The position numbers and the translations under genes are program-made. Below are positions 44,119-53,072 of a stretch of 64,000 bases of DNA, piece by piece. Under the pieces are notes generated by a model, which did no database searches, had not been told where the DNA came from, and saw only the letters and a list, made by a program, of their open reading frames with translations. Numbering within the stretch: position 1 is the first letter of the stretch; each line of letters opens with the position of its first letter. Source of the DNA: UBA981 sp942490995 (GTDB taxonomy: Bacteria; Pseudomonadota; Gammaproteobacteria; Ga0077536); NCBI GenBank assembly GCA_942490995.1, contig CALOBG010000085.1, positions 62,001 through 126,000 on the forward strand. Direction: 5' to 3'.

Positions 44119-45324
44119 ATGACGGGTGTCATCAGGGCACCGTTGCCGACGTCAAGAACGCGCAATGGCCTGATCGTCGGCGTCGGGTTGCTGTGTCAGT
44201 TATCGTTGCTGCTGGCAACCGCCTATTTTGTCATGCGCATGTTTACTCTCGACGATGAATCGCGCCGCGCGGTCTACCGGATGGAACTGCTGGCGCGCGA
44301 TATCATGTTGTTCGACGAAGTGTTGACGATGTCCGCGCGCATGGCCGCGTTTACCGGCGACCTCGATTGGGAACAGCGTTACCGACTCACAGAACCGCAA
44401 CTCGGCGATGCACTTGCCATCGTGATGCGCCTGGCGCCGGCCGCCGCGCGTGATCTGGCTGCCGTCAACGTCGCCAACGAGGCCCTGCTCAAGATCGAAA
44501 AGGACGCCTTCATACTGGTTCGTGAAGGCGACATCAACGGCGCCGCTACGCTGCTGCTGAGCAAGCGTTACGCGGATCTGAAAACTGCCTACAGCGCGGG
44601 CTTGAACGCAAGTCTGAAGCACCTCGACCAGGCCCGGCATAATTTCGAAGCCCGCCAGCAGAGCGCGCTCACGAAACTGTTGATACTGAATGCGCTGTTG
44701 CTGTTCGGATTCGTCGCCCTTGGCGCTTACCTGATTTTTTATATCGTCGCGATCGGGCGCGGTTTCGAGCAGCTATCGATCACCGATGACCTCACGGGTC
44801 TGTTCAACCGGCGTTATTTCAACCTCGTGTTCGAACGCGAAATTGCCCGCGCCGCGCGCGAGCGCCGCGTCTACGGGCTGGCCATGATCGATGTCGATTA
44901 TTTCAAGCGTTTCAACGACACCTACGGCCATGCCCGCGGTGACGAGGTGCTGGCGCGCGTGGCACGTACGCTGAACGAGCATATGCGCCGCGCCGAAGAT
45001 AATGTGTTCCGAATGGGCGGCGAGGAATTCGCGTTTATCGCGTCGGCGAAATCGACCACTGCGCTGGCCGAATTTACCGAACGTCTGCGCGAGAAGGTCG
45101 TCGCGCTGGCGATCGAACATACCAGCAGCCCCAACGAGCCGTGGGTGACGGTCTCGATCGGTCTGCGGATGGTCGAGCCTGACGATACCTGCGATCCGGA
45201 AGCACTTCTGCGCGAAGCGGACGAGGCGCTCTACGCAGCCAAAGCGGCCGGCCGCAACCGGGTGATGAGCTGGCGCGAGGCAGGCAAAACCAGGCCGGAC
45301 TTTTCGCCGCAACCGGCACGCTGA
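44119..45324 (+). CDS. Diguanylate cyclase, membrane bound
   Basis: This 401-residue enzyme makes cyclic-di-GMP. A first membrane helix is at 15-39, a periplasmic four-helix sensor of about 150 residues follows, then a second helix at about 191-214. The GGDEF domain (residues 225-395) has the active site RMGGEEFAF and, five residues before it, the inhibitory I-site RAED, both intact. No EAL domain is present. About 200 bases lie upstream without another gene. Confidence 0.95.
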   Translation: MTGVIRAPLPTSRTRNGLIVGVGLLCQLSLLLATAYFVMRMFTLDDESRRAVYRMELLARDIMLFDEVLTMSARMAAFTGDLDWEQRYRLTEPQLGDALAIVMRLAPAAARDLAAVNVANEALLKIEKDAFILVREGDINGAATLLLSKRYADLKTAYSAGLNASLKHLDQARHNFEARQQSALTKLLILNALLLFGFVALGAYLIFYIVAIGRGFEQLSITDDLTGLFNRRYFNLVFEREIARAARERRVYGLAMIDVDYFKRFNDTYGHARGDEVLARVARTLNEHMRRAEDNVFRMGGEEFAFIASAKSTTALAEFTERLREKVVALAIEHTSSPNEPWVTVSIGLRMVEPDDTCDPEALLREADEALYAAKAAGRNRVMSWREAGKTRPDFSPQPAR

Positions 45325-45436
45325 TTGTTGCTGTGAGATCACGTGAAAACGGTTGTCTGCAACGATCCCGCTGCCACCGCGGGCCGCCCCGGCAATAAGC
45401 TGTCCAGCGCTCTGGAGATACTCCACCGATAGCCTG

Positions 45437-46282
45437 TCATGGCTCTGCCGGCGGCAGCGTGCGGCGATTAGTAACTGAACTTTGACGATGTAGTTTGCGA
45501 TCAGTTCGCGGCTGGTGAAGCGCTTGAGCGCAACTTCGATTTCGGCACGGCGCGACGGTGGCGGGCCGGGGCTGAGCAGCGCCCGGAGTGTGTTTGCGCG
45601 GGTCTGCGCGGATTCGTGCAGGCGTGTGATGCCGCTGCTGATCTCGTTGTCAAACGGCGCCATCGCGCCTACGCAGTGGCCGAGAAATTCGGGCCAGTGG
45701 GCCAGGTGGCGCGGTACGCCGCCCACGATCCTCTGCGCGGGTGGCGCGCATCCCAGGCTTTCGAAACGCAACGCATCCGCACGCGTGGCCTCGGTCATGT
45801 CCTGATCGGTCAGCAGCGGCGGCAGTCCGCTGAGTTTCACCGCGGCGGCTGCGGGTGCGCCGCGCGGCGAAGGTGTGCGCGGTGGTCGGAATTCGCCGCC
45901 AGCGTCGTCGAGATGCGCGGCGAGCGCGATCAGGGCCAGCAGATTGCGTGGATTCGAATGGATCGTAATTGGCCAGCACCGCGCGCAGAACCTGGGCCTC
46001 GGCAGCGTGTATTCCGACGTTCGACAGACTGGCCGCCGAGAACGGCGGCAGACAGACGCAGCGTGCCATCGAACGCAGGCCGGCCGCTTCGACATCCAGC
46101 CGCGGCGCGCGGTACAGCGGCTTGACCGCGTCCCACACCCAGGCCAGTGCGTTGTCGATGGTCGCCAGGTGGCGCCACACCAGGTTGACGACCGGTACCG
46201 CGAGGGTGGCGCGGATATCGGCGTACAGCGCGGCCACTTCGCCGCTGGCGTCGCGCTCGGCGATGGCGGCGAGTTCTGGCAA
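45437..46282 (-). pseudogene. DehI-like (haloacid dehalogenase, group I) gene, frameshifted
   Basis: The first frame (46282 down to about 45961) reads as the DehI family: PVVNLVWRHLATIDNALAWVWDAVKPLY, AARSMARCVCLPPFS-like segments and VLANYD. One extra base (the G pair at 45960-45961) shifts the frame; the continuation HSNPRNLLALIALAAHLDD and later FTSRELIANYIVKVQLLIA is then found in the next frame. Removing one base restores a single product. The 3' end is also uncertain because the second frame runs on past 45437 against the cyclase gene. DehI-type enzymes remove halogen from 2-haloacids. It is a decayed gene or carries a sequencing error. Confidence 0.65.
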
Positions 46283-46300
46283 CGGCTTCAGCTGGTCGGG

Positions 46301-47074
46301 TTACAGCGCGTAGGTGCGGTCGAGGTAGGCGATGATATCCGCCGATTCGGCCAGTTCGGTGCCGGTGTTCGGGTCGACCAGGTAGGGAATAGAAATCGTG
46401 CCGGCGCGTTCGAGCAACGCGCGCCGGTTGCGCGTACCCGGTTCGGCCGCCCCGGCAAACTGCTTGCGCAGCTGTGGCGGTATCCAGTCTGCTGCGCTTC
46501 GCCGGCCGACTGTGCGCAACAGGTAGGGCAGCTCAAGCTGGCATAGGCGCTCGCGGACCGGTCGAGCGAACGGGCTCGCTTCAAAGCTGTACAGCTCTAG
46601 CGGCTGCGCCGGCCGGCGCGATGGTTGCGCCTGAGTGCCGCGACCCAGGCGCGGCAGCGTGGCCATTGCGGAACCGATTTTGTGCACGGTGCTCATCTGC
46701 CAGTGCAACGGCAGCGGAGTACCGGCATAGGTTTCGAACAGGTAGCTCACGATCGCGTCCGATTCGTAGAGTCGCCGGCCGGTGTTGGGATCGAACAGAA
46801 ACGGAAACTGTTCGCGACCGCCGTGGGCGACGGCCTCGCCGCGGTGGCGCTTGCCGCCTTTCGGGCACGGCAGGATCATGGCGTCGAGATCGAGTTCGGT
46901 CAGCGCCTCGCGGACCAGCCGGCAGTAGGGGCAGCCCTCGAATTCGTAGAGTTGCAGCGCTTGCACGGGCTGCGTGGCGGCCGGGGTGGTGATCACGCCA
47001 ATACCACCACGCAGCAGCGTGCTGAGCATGGAACTGGCGATATTCAGATGGTGGGTCAGCGGCGCCTGTGTCAT
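46301..47074 (-). CDS. Tandem glutathione S-transferase N-terminal domain protein
   Basis: This 257-residue protein has two thioredoxin-fold GST-N domains in a row: LQLYEFEGCPYCRLVREALTELDL with a CPYC pair, then LELYSFEASPFARPVRERLCQLELPY with Ser in place of the first Cys. Each is followed by the matching FLFDPNTGRRLYESDAIVSYLFETY and YLVDPNTGTELAESADIIAYL segments. No C-terminal helical GST domain follows. It lies 18 bases upstream of the broken DehI-like gene and is likely in its operon. Confidence 0.85.
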   Translation of the reverse strand: MTQAPLTHHLNIASSMLSTLLRGGIGVITTPAATQPVQALQLYEFEGCPYCRLVREALTELDLDAMILPCPKGGKRHRGEAVAHGGREQFPFLFDPNTGRRLYESDAIVSYLFETYAGTPLPLHWQMSTVHKIGSAMATLPRLGRGTQAQPSRRPAQPLELYSFEASPFARPVRERLCQLELPYLLRTVGRRSAADWIPPQLRKQFAGAAEPGTRNRRALLERAGTISIPYLVDPNTGTELAESADIIAYLDRTYAL

Positions 47075-47228
47075 CTCGATATTCCTGTGGACGAGCGTCG
47101 ATCATACGCCGGGGAAGGGGCGCGCGGATCGGTCGGCGTCAGCCAGGCCCGGGCGCCGCTAAGAAAGATCCGGACAGATCCACTACCATCGCCGGCACTG
47201 GGCTCAACTTTACCGCGAGGAGACCGCG

Positions 47229-48311
47229 ATGCAATTCGGGATCGGCGTCAGTGCACACATCAAAAACTGGGAGTTCATCCGTTACGCGGAGGAACTGGGT
47301 TTCGACCGCGCCTGGGTCGGTGACTCACAGATGATCTGGTCGGACTGCTATGCGGTGCTGGCCCTGGCTGCGCACCACACCAGCCGGATACAGATCGGCA
47401 CCGGGGTGGCGATCACCGGGACGCGCATCGCGCCGGTAACTGCTCATTCCATCGCGAGCATCAACGAACTGGCCCCCGGCCGTACCTTCCTCGGTCTCGG
47501 TACCGGCCACACCGCGATGCGGGTCATGGGCCAGGACCCGATGCGCGCCAAGGCGTTCCGCGAGTACCTGCGGGTGGTGCGGGCGCTGCTCGACGGTGAG
47601 GCGGTTGACTATACCTACGACGGCAAGACCCGTGAGATCCAGTTCCTGCATCGCGAGCAACGCTTTCTCAATCTTGACCAGCGTATACCGATCTACGTCG
47701 CTGCCAACGGTCCGATGGCGCTGGCCTCGGCCGGTCGCTACGGCGACGGTTTCATGACCGTCGGTGGCGAGCCGGAAGTTTTCCAGCCCAAACTCGCCGC
47801 CATCCATGCCGGTGCGAAACAGGCCGGCCGCACGCTGCCCGATGATTTTCACACCGCGTTTATCAGCACCAGTTGCGTTCTGGCCGCCAATGAAAAGCTC
47901 ACCGATGATCGCGTGATCGATGAAACCGGTAGCTGGGTCGCCTGCGAACTTCACTTCTATTACGAAGTATGGAAAGACAACGGTGAGAACGACGCCCTCA
48001 TCCCCGATCATTTCAAATCGATCTGGCCGGACTATCTGGCCCGGGTTGAACGCATGAGCCTGCCTGAGAACGCACGCTTCCGTCAGATCCACGACGGCCA
48101 CCTGGTGTATCTGCAGCCGGAAGAACGCGCTTACATTACGCCTGCCGCGATCGAGGCCGGCTCACTGGTCGGCGAACCGGATGCCATCATCGAGCACGTT
48201 AAACGACTCGAGGCGGCCGGCATACGCGAAATTGCCTTGTGGCCGCCGATGGATAAGGAACGCAAGGTACTGGCCGATTTTGCCGAACACGTGATGCCGG
48301 CGTTCCGCTGA
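47229..48311 (+). CDS. Luciferase-like (LLM) flavin or F420-dependent oxidoreductase
   Basis: This is a 360-residue TIM-barrel monooxygenase of the LLM class. Family marks are YAEELGFDRAWVGDS, IQIGTGVAI, APGRTFLGLGTGHTAMRVMG and EIALWPPMDKERKVLADFAEHVMP at the end. A GAGGAG site precedes the start. Members of this branch are often annotated as F420-dependent, although no F420 genes are visible here. The gene is convergent with the cytochrome c gene. Confidence 0.9.
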   Translation: MQFGIGVSAHIKNWEFIRYAEELGFDRAWVGDSQMIWSDCYAVLALAAHHTSRIQIGTGVAITGTRIAPVTAHSIASINELAPGRTFLGLGTGHTAMRVMGQDPMRAKAFREYLRVVRALLDGEAVDYTYDGKTREIQFLHREQRFLNLDQRIPIYVAANGPMALASAGRYGDGFMTVGGEPEVFQPKLAAIHAGAKQAGRTLPDDFHTAFISTSCVLAANEKLTDDRVIDETGSWVACELHFYYEVWKDNGENDALIPDHFKSIWPDYLARVERMSLPENARFRQIHDGHLVYLQPEERAYITPAAIEAGSLVGEPDAIIEHVKRLEAAGIREIALWPPMDKERKVLADFAEHVMPAFR

Positions 48312-48316
48312 GCAGC

Positions 48317-48736
48317 TTAATTTGCCGAGACGTCCTGCTGGATCGACTCGAGGTACTGGATCAGGCGATCGATGCGCGCCTCGATCGCCGGTTCGCTGTC
48401 GCCGGCGAGGTCGAAGCGCCGGCCCCAGACCGGCATGTCGCGGGTGCCATGGAAGTCGACCGGGCGTCGGCCGTCGATGATCTGATAGACCACCGTCTCC
48501 GGAAACGCACCGCCGTTATTGCGGCTGAGCAAGGTGAGATCGCTCGGCCGCCGGCTCAGGGCATCGTGTATCGGCCCGTCCCCGCGACCGTCCTTACCGT
48601 GGCAGGCCGCGCATTGAATGGCGAACTCGCGCGCACCGGTCGCCTCCTGCGCGCCACAGTTGAGTGACAGGACACCGATAGCCAGCGCGACAACGAGCCT
48701 GCGAACGCGAATGTCCCTGATCCTCGCGTGGATCAA
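48317..48736 (-). CDS. Periplasmic monohaem cytochrome c
   Basis: This 139-residue protein has a hydrophobic leader (VRRLVVALAIGVLSLNC), a haem-binding CAACH (Cys42, Cys45, His46) with GKDGRGDGP, and a methionine ligand candidate in TRDMPVWG. It is coupled to the upstream cupin gene by a 4-base overlap, so it may hand electrons to or from an oxygenase there. It is class I type. Partner oxidase is not known. Confidence 0.9.
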   Translation of the reverse strand: MIHARIRDIRVRRLVVALAIGVLSLNCGAQEATGAREFAIQCAACHGKDGRGDGPIHDALSRRPSDLTLLSRNNGGAFPETVVYQIIDGRRPVDFHGTRDMPVWGRRFDLAGDSEPAIEARIDRLIQYLESIQQDVSAN

Positions 48737-49200
48737 ATCGCGCCGGAAACGAAATCGTCGACGGTCGCGGTTTTCAGCGCGGTGCCGCTTTTGTCGAGCA
48801 CGTCAAACAGCTTGCCGTCGACTGCTTTGCAGCTGAAGTAAACCAGCGAGCCCTGCGGACCGCCGTATTCCATGTGCACGTCACCGCCCGGATTGGTCGC
48901 AAAAAACCCCGGCTGGCGGGTTTTGTGCACACTTTCGTGGGCTTTGGTTTCGACGACGTGGTGCTCACCTTCGAGCACCAGGACCGAGGTTTCACCGACA
49001 TGGCAGTGGTAATGGCAGTACGAATCCGACTCCCAGCGTGACAGGAAGTCGATCCGCCCGTCCTGCTCATCGACGTGGAGTACGGCCACCGAGTAGTCGA
49101 TCGGATAGTCGAAACGCGCCGACCCGGTAACCCGCACCCAGTTCAACGGTATATCGGCGTAGGTGTCGGCAAACTCGGCTGGGGTGGTGGGGACTTTCAT
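48733..49200 (-). CDS. Cupin-family protein (ChrR/dihydroxyacetophenone-dioxygenase-like)
   Basis: The start at 49200 (MKVPTTPAEFADTYADIP) has AGGA upstream. The 155-residue cupin has a metal pocket in SYCHYHCHVGETSVLVLEGEHHV and FATNPGGDVHMEYGG. The family includes iron dioxygenases that cleave C-C bonds in small diketones, but also non-enzymatic members. The cytochrome c gene overlaps its stop by four bases. Function is inferred only at class level. Confidence 0.8.
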   Translation of the reverse strand: MKVPTTPAEFADTYADIPLNWVRVTGSARFDYPIDYSVAVLHVDEQDGRIDFLSRWESDSYCHYHCHVGETSVLVLEGEHHVVETKAHESVHKTRQPGFFATNPGGDVHMEYGGPQGSLVYFSCKAVDGKLFDVLDKSGTALKTATVDDFVSGAI

Positions 49201-49306
49201 GGGCGTTCCTGTTTGTTCTGCTGGCGTCAGGGTAAGAATTTTGAGCGCCACCGGCGGGCAATGCAACGTCGCCGAGCGCAGATGCCGGCGCCAATGGTGA
49301 TCCGAT

Positions 49307-49552
49307 TCAGGCCTGGCTTGCCTGAATCTCGCGCTTCAGCGCCGCGATCTCCGCGTCGATCTGTACCGGTTCGTGCAGGGTTCGGTGCGCCTGGCGGTAC
49401 CAGTAGCGCGCGTTGTCGAGGTCGCCTTCGAGCAGATGCACGATGCCATGGGCCCAGCTTGCGAGCCGGCCGGATTCGTCCTGGACAATGACATGCGCGG
49501 CCTGCCAATCGTCAGCTTCCAGCAGTGCTACGGCCTTTTCGAGATCTGCCAT
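49307..49552 (-). CDS. Small TPR-like hypothetical protein
   Basis: The start at 49552 (MADLEKAVALLEADDWQAAH) has a clear GAGGAG site, so the longer frame from 49690 is not used. The 81-residue product is helical with one TPR-like pair of helices (WAHGIVHLLEGDLDNARYWYRQAHR). I know similar short proteins of unknown role in proteobacteria. It is divergent from the MFS transporter gene. Confidence 0.7.
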   Translation of the reverse strand: MADLEKAVALLEADDWQAAHVIVQDESGRLASWAHGIVHLLEGDLDNARYWYRQAHRTLHEPVQIDAEIAALKREIQASQA

Positions 49553-49653
49553 GACTATCTCCTCAATCGATGTCCGGTATAGTTGCGCGCCTGACCCGCA
49601 ACCGAGTGAGCCGGCCGACAGCGCCGCCCGCTTTGCAATGCCGCTCTTCGAAG

Positions 49654-50832
49654 ATGACCGAATCCGAACATCATAGCCAGCCCTCGCCACTACTGACCGC
49701 GCAGTTCGCGATCCTGCTGGCAGCGACGGCGGTATTCGGCCTGTCGTTTTCGACCTACTTCCTGCTGCCGAAGTTTCTCGCCGTGGAGCTCGCCGCCGAC
49801 GCCCTGACCATCGGCGGCGTCAACGCCGTATCAATGCTCGCTTCGGTGGTCGCCATGCCGTTCATCGGCGTGCAGGTAGACCGCCACGGGCGTAAAACCT
49901 TCGGCGTGATCGGCGCCCTCACGTTTGCCGCCTCCAGCGTCGGATTCCTGTGGGTGGACAGTGTCGGGCCACTGCTGTGGGTGTTGCGCGTCATGCAGGG
50001 CGCAGCGTTCACGCTTTACTACGTCTCGATATCCACGCTCGCGACCGACCTCGCACCGCCGCAACGCCTCGGGCAGGCCATCGGCCTGTTCGGCGCGGTG
50101 ATGATCTCAACCAACGCGCTCGGCCCGGCGCTGGCCGAATGGGGCGCAGCGAATTTCGGCTGGCATGTCGTGTTCGCCAGCACCGTTGCGGCGGCGATAC
50201 TGGCCGGGTTCCTTACCCAGTTGATCCGGGAAGGACGCAAAACCCAGACGCATCACGAAAGTACGAGCATGCTCGAAGTCCTGCGGCGACCCGGCTTGCA
50301 GCGGGTCCTGGTAGTTGCGGTCCTGGTCGGCTGGACGATGGGAGCCGCCTACACGTTCTACCAGCCGTGGGCGCTGGACCTCGGCTTTGAACACGTCTCC
50401 AGCTATCTGATCGGTTTTGCGATCTGCGCGATGTTGATCCGCCTCGGTCTGGGCGGGCTCGCCGATCGCCTCGGCCGCTTGCGCGTGGCGACGGTAGCCT
50501 TGTTCCTCTACATCGCCGCGCCGCTGTCGCTGATCTGGCTCGACATGTTCGGCTTGCTGCTCACCGGTGCCTTACTCGGTCTCGCGCATGGCCTGTTTTT
50601 CCCGGCCCTGAACGCGGTCGCGCTGGACTGTGCGCTCGACAGTGAGCGCGGCAAGGCCATGGCCACTTACCACGGCGCGTTCAACGTCGGCTTCGCCGCC
50701 GGCAGTTACCTGCTTGGCTACGTTGCCATGGTCAGCAGTTACCCGGTGGTATTTTCTATCGCCGGGCTGAGCTGCTTCGGCGCCTTCCTCCTGCTGACAA
50801 CAGTGAAGCGAGGGCCGGTCGGCAAACACTAG
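49654..50832 (+). CDS. MFS transporter
   Basis: The start at 49654 (MTESEHHSQPSPLLTAQF) is used. The 392-residue protein has about 12 membrane helices with the MFS loop motif GVQVDRHGRKTFGVIGA between helices 2 and 3 and its repeat GLADRLGRLRVATVAL later on. It resembles drug or small-molecule exporters. Its stop is 32 bases before repeat copy C. Confidence 0.92.
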   Translation: MTESEHHSQPSPLLTAQFAILLAATAVFGLSFSTYFLLPKFLAVELAADALTIGGVNAVSMLASVVAMPFIGVQVDRHGRKTFGVIGALTFAASSVGFLWVDSVGPLLWVLRVMQGAAFTLYYVSISTLATDLAPPQRLGQAIGLFGAVMISTNALGPALAEWGAANFGWHVVFASTVAAAILAGFLTQLIREGRKTQTHHESTSMLEVLRRPGLQRVLVVAVLVGWTMGAAYTFYQPWALDLGFEHVSSYLIGFAICAMLIRLGLGGLADRLGRLRVATVALFLYIAAPLSLIWLDMFGLLLTGALLGLAHGLFFPALNAVALDCALDSERGKAMATYHGAFNVGFAAGSYLLGYVAMVSSYPVVFSIAGLSCFGAFLLLTTVKRGPVGKH

Positions 50833-50864
50833 CCCGGCGCCGTTTCTACGCAGGGACCTCCTAA

Positions 50865-51005
50865 CAGGGTGGTGAAAAACGTCGCGAGGAAGGTCGGGCG
50901 CAAGGCGCGGGCGAGACGAGGACCGGAGTTTACTGGTGTAAATGAGGACCGTAGGCGAGTCCGCAACGCCGCGCACGGCCTCCGCAGTAGTTTTTCACCA
51001 CCCTG
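50865..51005. repeat. 141-bp palindromic repeat element, copy C
   Basis: It starts TAACAGGGTGGTGAAAAAC and ends GTTTTTCACCACCCTGTTA. It lies downstream of the MFS gene and upstream of a small membrane ORF. The two arms read AGGTCGGGCGCAAGGCG and CGCCGCGCACGGCCT, again nearly complementary. Confidence 0.9.
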
Positions 51006-51013
51006 TTAACACT

Positions 51014-51043
51014 CTGCTACACACCTCTGACAATCTGCTACAC
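51014..51043. repeat. Direct repeat CTGCTACAC x2, 21 bases apart
   Basis: CTGCTACAC occurs at 51014-51022 and 51035-51043. The 21-base period (two helical turns) upstream of a small ORF suggests a protein-binding site, but no regulator is nearby. Confidence 0.4.
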
Positions 51044-51099
51044 CAGCGCGGACAAGCGTAGCTAAGCTTCAGTTACAGGGCGGGGAAAAGGAGCGCAAC

Positions 51100-51327
51100 A
51101 TGTTAGTACCCCGAAATCATGTCCGGTCTGCCGCTACCAGCCACTGGCTGCACGCCAGCGTGCAGCATGTCCACGCACGGCTCGCCTTGTGTTTCCATGT
51201 CCTCCACATCGCCACGATCCTGCTCGGGCTGGCGGCCTCGTTCATGATGATGCGGATCGGGCGCGGCCGGCGACTGGCGCCGGCACACAGTTTGCCGCGA
51301 GTACGGGAAGTCAACGCCCGGCTATAA
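51100..51327 (+). CDS. Small predicted membrane protein
   Basis: This 75-residue ORF has a good AGGAG site seven bases before ATG and one hydrophobic helix (CFHVLHIATILLGLAASFMMMRI) followed by a basic tail. A direct repeat lies upstream. I do not recognise a family, and it is short enough that it may not be real. Confidence 0.45.
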   Translation: MLVPRNHVRSAATSHWLHASVQHVHARLALCFHVLHIATILLGLAASFMMMRIGRGRRLAPAHSLPRVREVNARL

Positions 51328-51333
51328 CGTCGT

Positions 51334-52017
51334 CTAGCGCTGCAGGATCGTGCGCGCGTTGCTCGAGAACGCGTCGGTCGCTTCTTTATCGTCGACGATA
51401 TTGCTTAATGCCTGTGGCACCTCGATGCCGCGCTGGCAGGCGGGCCGATTGCGGATCGCGTCGCGCCAGCGTTTCAGACCGGGCAGGCCGTCGGCCGATA
51501 CCCCGGACCATTTGTAGGTCCGCACCCAGCACCAGTTCGCGATATCGGCGATGGAAAAATCGTCGGCCAGCCATTCGTGGTCCTGAAGTCGCCGTTCCAG
51601 GACCTCGAACAAGCGTCGGGATTCGTTTTGATAGCGCTCGATGGCGGCCGGGATCTTGTCAGGGAAATAGCGGTAGAACACGTTGGCCTGGCCCATCATC
51701 GGGCCGATGCCGCCCATCTGGAACATCAACCACTGCATGACCCGCGAGCGACCCTTGACATCGGTCGGCAGCAACTGCCCGGCCTGTTCGGCGAGGTAGA
51801 CCATAATCGCGCCGGTTTCAAAGACCGCAAAATTGTCATTATCGGTGTCCACGATCACCGGAATGCGGCCGTTAGGGTTGAGTTCCAGAAACCACGGTTC
51901 TTTCTGGGTCTGTTTGCTCAGTTCGATGGCATGCACCTTGTAGGGGATGCCGAGTTCCTCCAGGGTCACCGAGGCTTTCCAGCCGTTCGGGGTGGCGGCG
52001 GTGTACAGTTCGATCAT
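51334..52017 (-). CDS. Glutathione S-transferase (YfcG/Ure2p-like, nu class)
   Basis: The start at 52017 (MIELYTAATPNGWKASVTLEELGIPYKV) has GAGG upstream. The 227-residue protein shows the nu-class N-terminus (TPNGWK), the LNPNGRIPVIVD turn with cis-proline and ETGAIMVYLAE for glutathione, and a C-terminal helical domain with LADDFSIADIANWCWV. YfcG-type enzymes have disulphide reductase activity. It follows the other GST gene by 43 bases on the same strand. Confidence 0.93.
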   Translation of the reverse strand: MIELYTAATPNGWKASVTLEELGIPYKVHAIELSKQTQKEPWFLELNPNGRIPVIVDTDNDNFAVFETGAIMVYLAEQAGQLLPTDVKGRSRVMQWLMFQMGGIGPMMGQANVFYRYFPDKIPAAIERYQNESRRLFEVLERRLQDHEWLADDFSIADIANWCWVRTYKWSGVSADGLPGLKRWRDAIRNRPACQRGIEVPQALSNIVDDKEATDAFSSNARTILQR

Positions 52018-52060
52018 GGTGGTCCTCGTTGAATATTGCGATGGTCCAAGCAGGTAACGA

Positions 52061-52825
52061 TCAGCCTTGCCTGATCGCCTCGATCGTCGCCTGCAGCACC
52101 TCGAGCGCGCGCTTGTTCGCGTTTTTGATTGTTTCCATCGATGGCGCTTCGACCGAGATATCGCCGATTTCGGCGAGCACGACGTGGACTTCGTCGTGGC
52201 CTTCGATCGCGGCCATGTCGCCCAGCCAGCGCTGCACGTTGGGATACGGGCTGATATCGAAAACATTGGTGAAGTGAGCCTGGGTCTGGCCGATCTCGAC
52301 ATAGGCGGCGAGGTCGGCGAGGGTGACGCTGTCGCCGACCAGGAAGCGATTGCGCACCAGCCAGCCCTGTTCCAGCGACAGCAGGCCGGCCTCGAAGTTC
52401 GTGCGGGCCGCGCTCTGGATCGCCTGCGGAATGTCGAGATCCTTGCGGATTTTCGGCGCCACCAGTCCGATCGAAGCGTCGCGGATCCGGCGATGATGAT
52501 AATGCAGGTACCAGTCGACCCTGGCCCGCTGCTGCAGGTCGTGCGGGTAAACGTCGGTCCAGCCGTGTTTGCTGCTGAGGTAACACATGATCGCGTGCGC
52601 TTCGCCGAGCACGAAGCCGGTGTCAGGCTCTTCGAAACAGGGGATGGTGCCGCCGGGATTCTTGGCCAGGAAGGCCGGATTGCGACTACCGGATTTACCT
52701 GCCGAGCCTGGATTGATCAACACCATGTTGAACGGCAGCCGCTTCAGGATCATCAGCCACATGACCGCCCGCACCGGTTGCGAAAACGGTACGCCGTAAA
52801 GGATAGGAGCTGTATCTGCGTTCAT
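52061..52825 (-). CDS. Glutathione S-transferase family protein
   Basis: The start at 52825 (MNADTAPILYGVPFSQPVRAVMWLM) gives 254 residues. The N-terminal domain has SQPVRAVMW and KNPGGTIPCFEEPDTGFVLGEAHAIMCYL for the glutathione site. The theta-like C-terminal domain has FLVGDSVTLADLAAYVEIGQ. The long spacer and 250-residue length are typical of theta-class relatives that handle halogenated compounds. It probably shares a transcript with the GST gene that follows. Confidence 0.9.
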   Translation of the reverse strand: MNADTAPILYGVPFSQPVRAVMWLMILKRLPFNMVLINPGSAGKSGSRNPAFLAKNPGGTIPCFEEPDTGFVLGEAHAIMCYLSSKHGWTDVYPHDLQQRARVDWYLHYHHRRIRDASIGLVAPKIRKDLDIPQAIQSAARTNFEAGLLSLEQGWLVRNRFLVGDSVTLADLAAYVEIGQTQAHFTNVFDISPYPNVQRWLGDMAAIEGHDEVHVVLAEIGDISVEAPSMETIKNANKRALEVLQATIEAIRQG

Positions 52826-53072
52826 GATCGATATCGCCACCGTCGCGCCAGGTGGACAGTATAGGATTTTCCGCGGTTCGAGGCCTGTTCGTCTCAGAGC
52901 CGTGGGTTCGCGCCGCACATCACTCCGGCCCGGACGAATAGATCGTGCGCTGGTGCAGCAGGACCCGATCCGTGCATCATGTCACAGCGTTGAGCAGCGC
53001 GGCTTTATGCGCTGACCTGCGCTGGCGACACTTGCGCATCGAAATATCCCCAGCAGGAAGGATGCAGCCCGC

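Noticed and set aside
44773..45436. Continuation of the second DehI frame to 44773
   Set aside because: That stretch is antisense to the GGDEF domain of the diguanylate cyclase and reads as low-quality protein.
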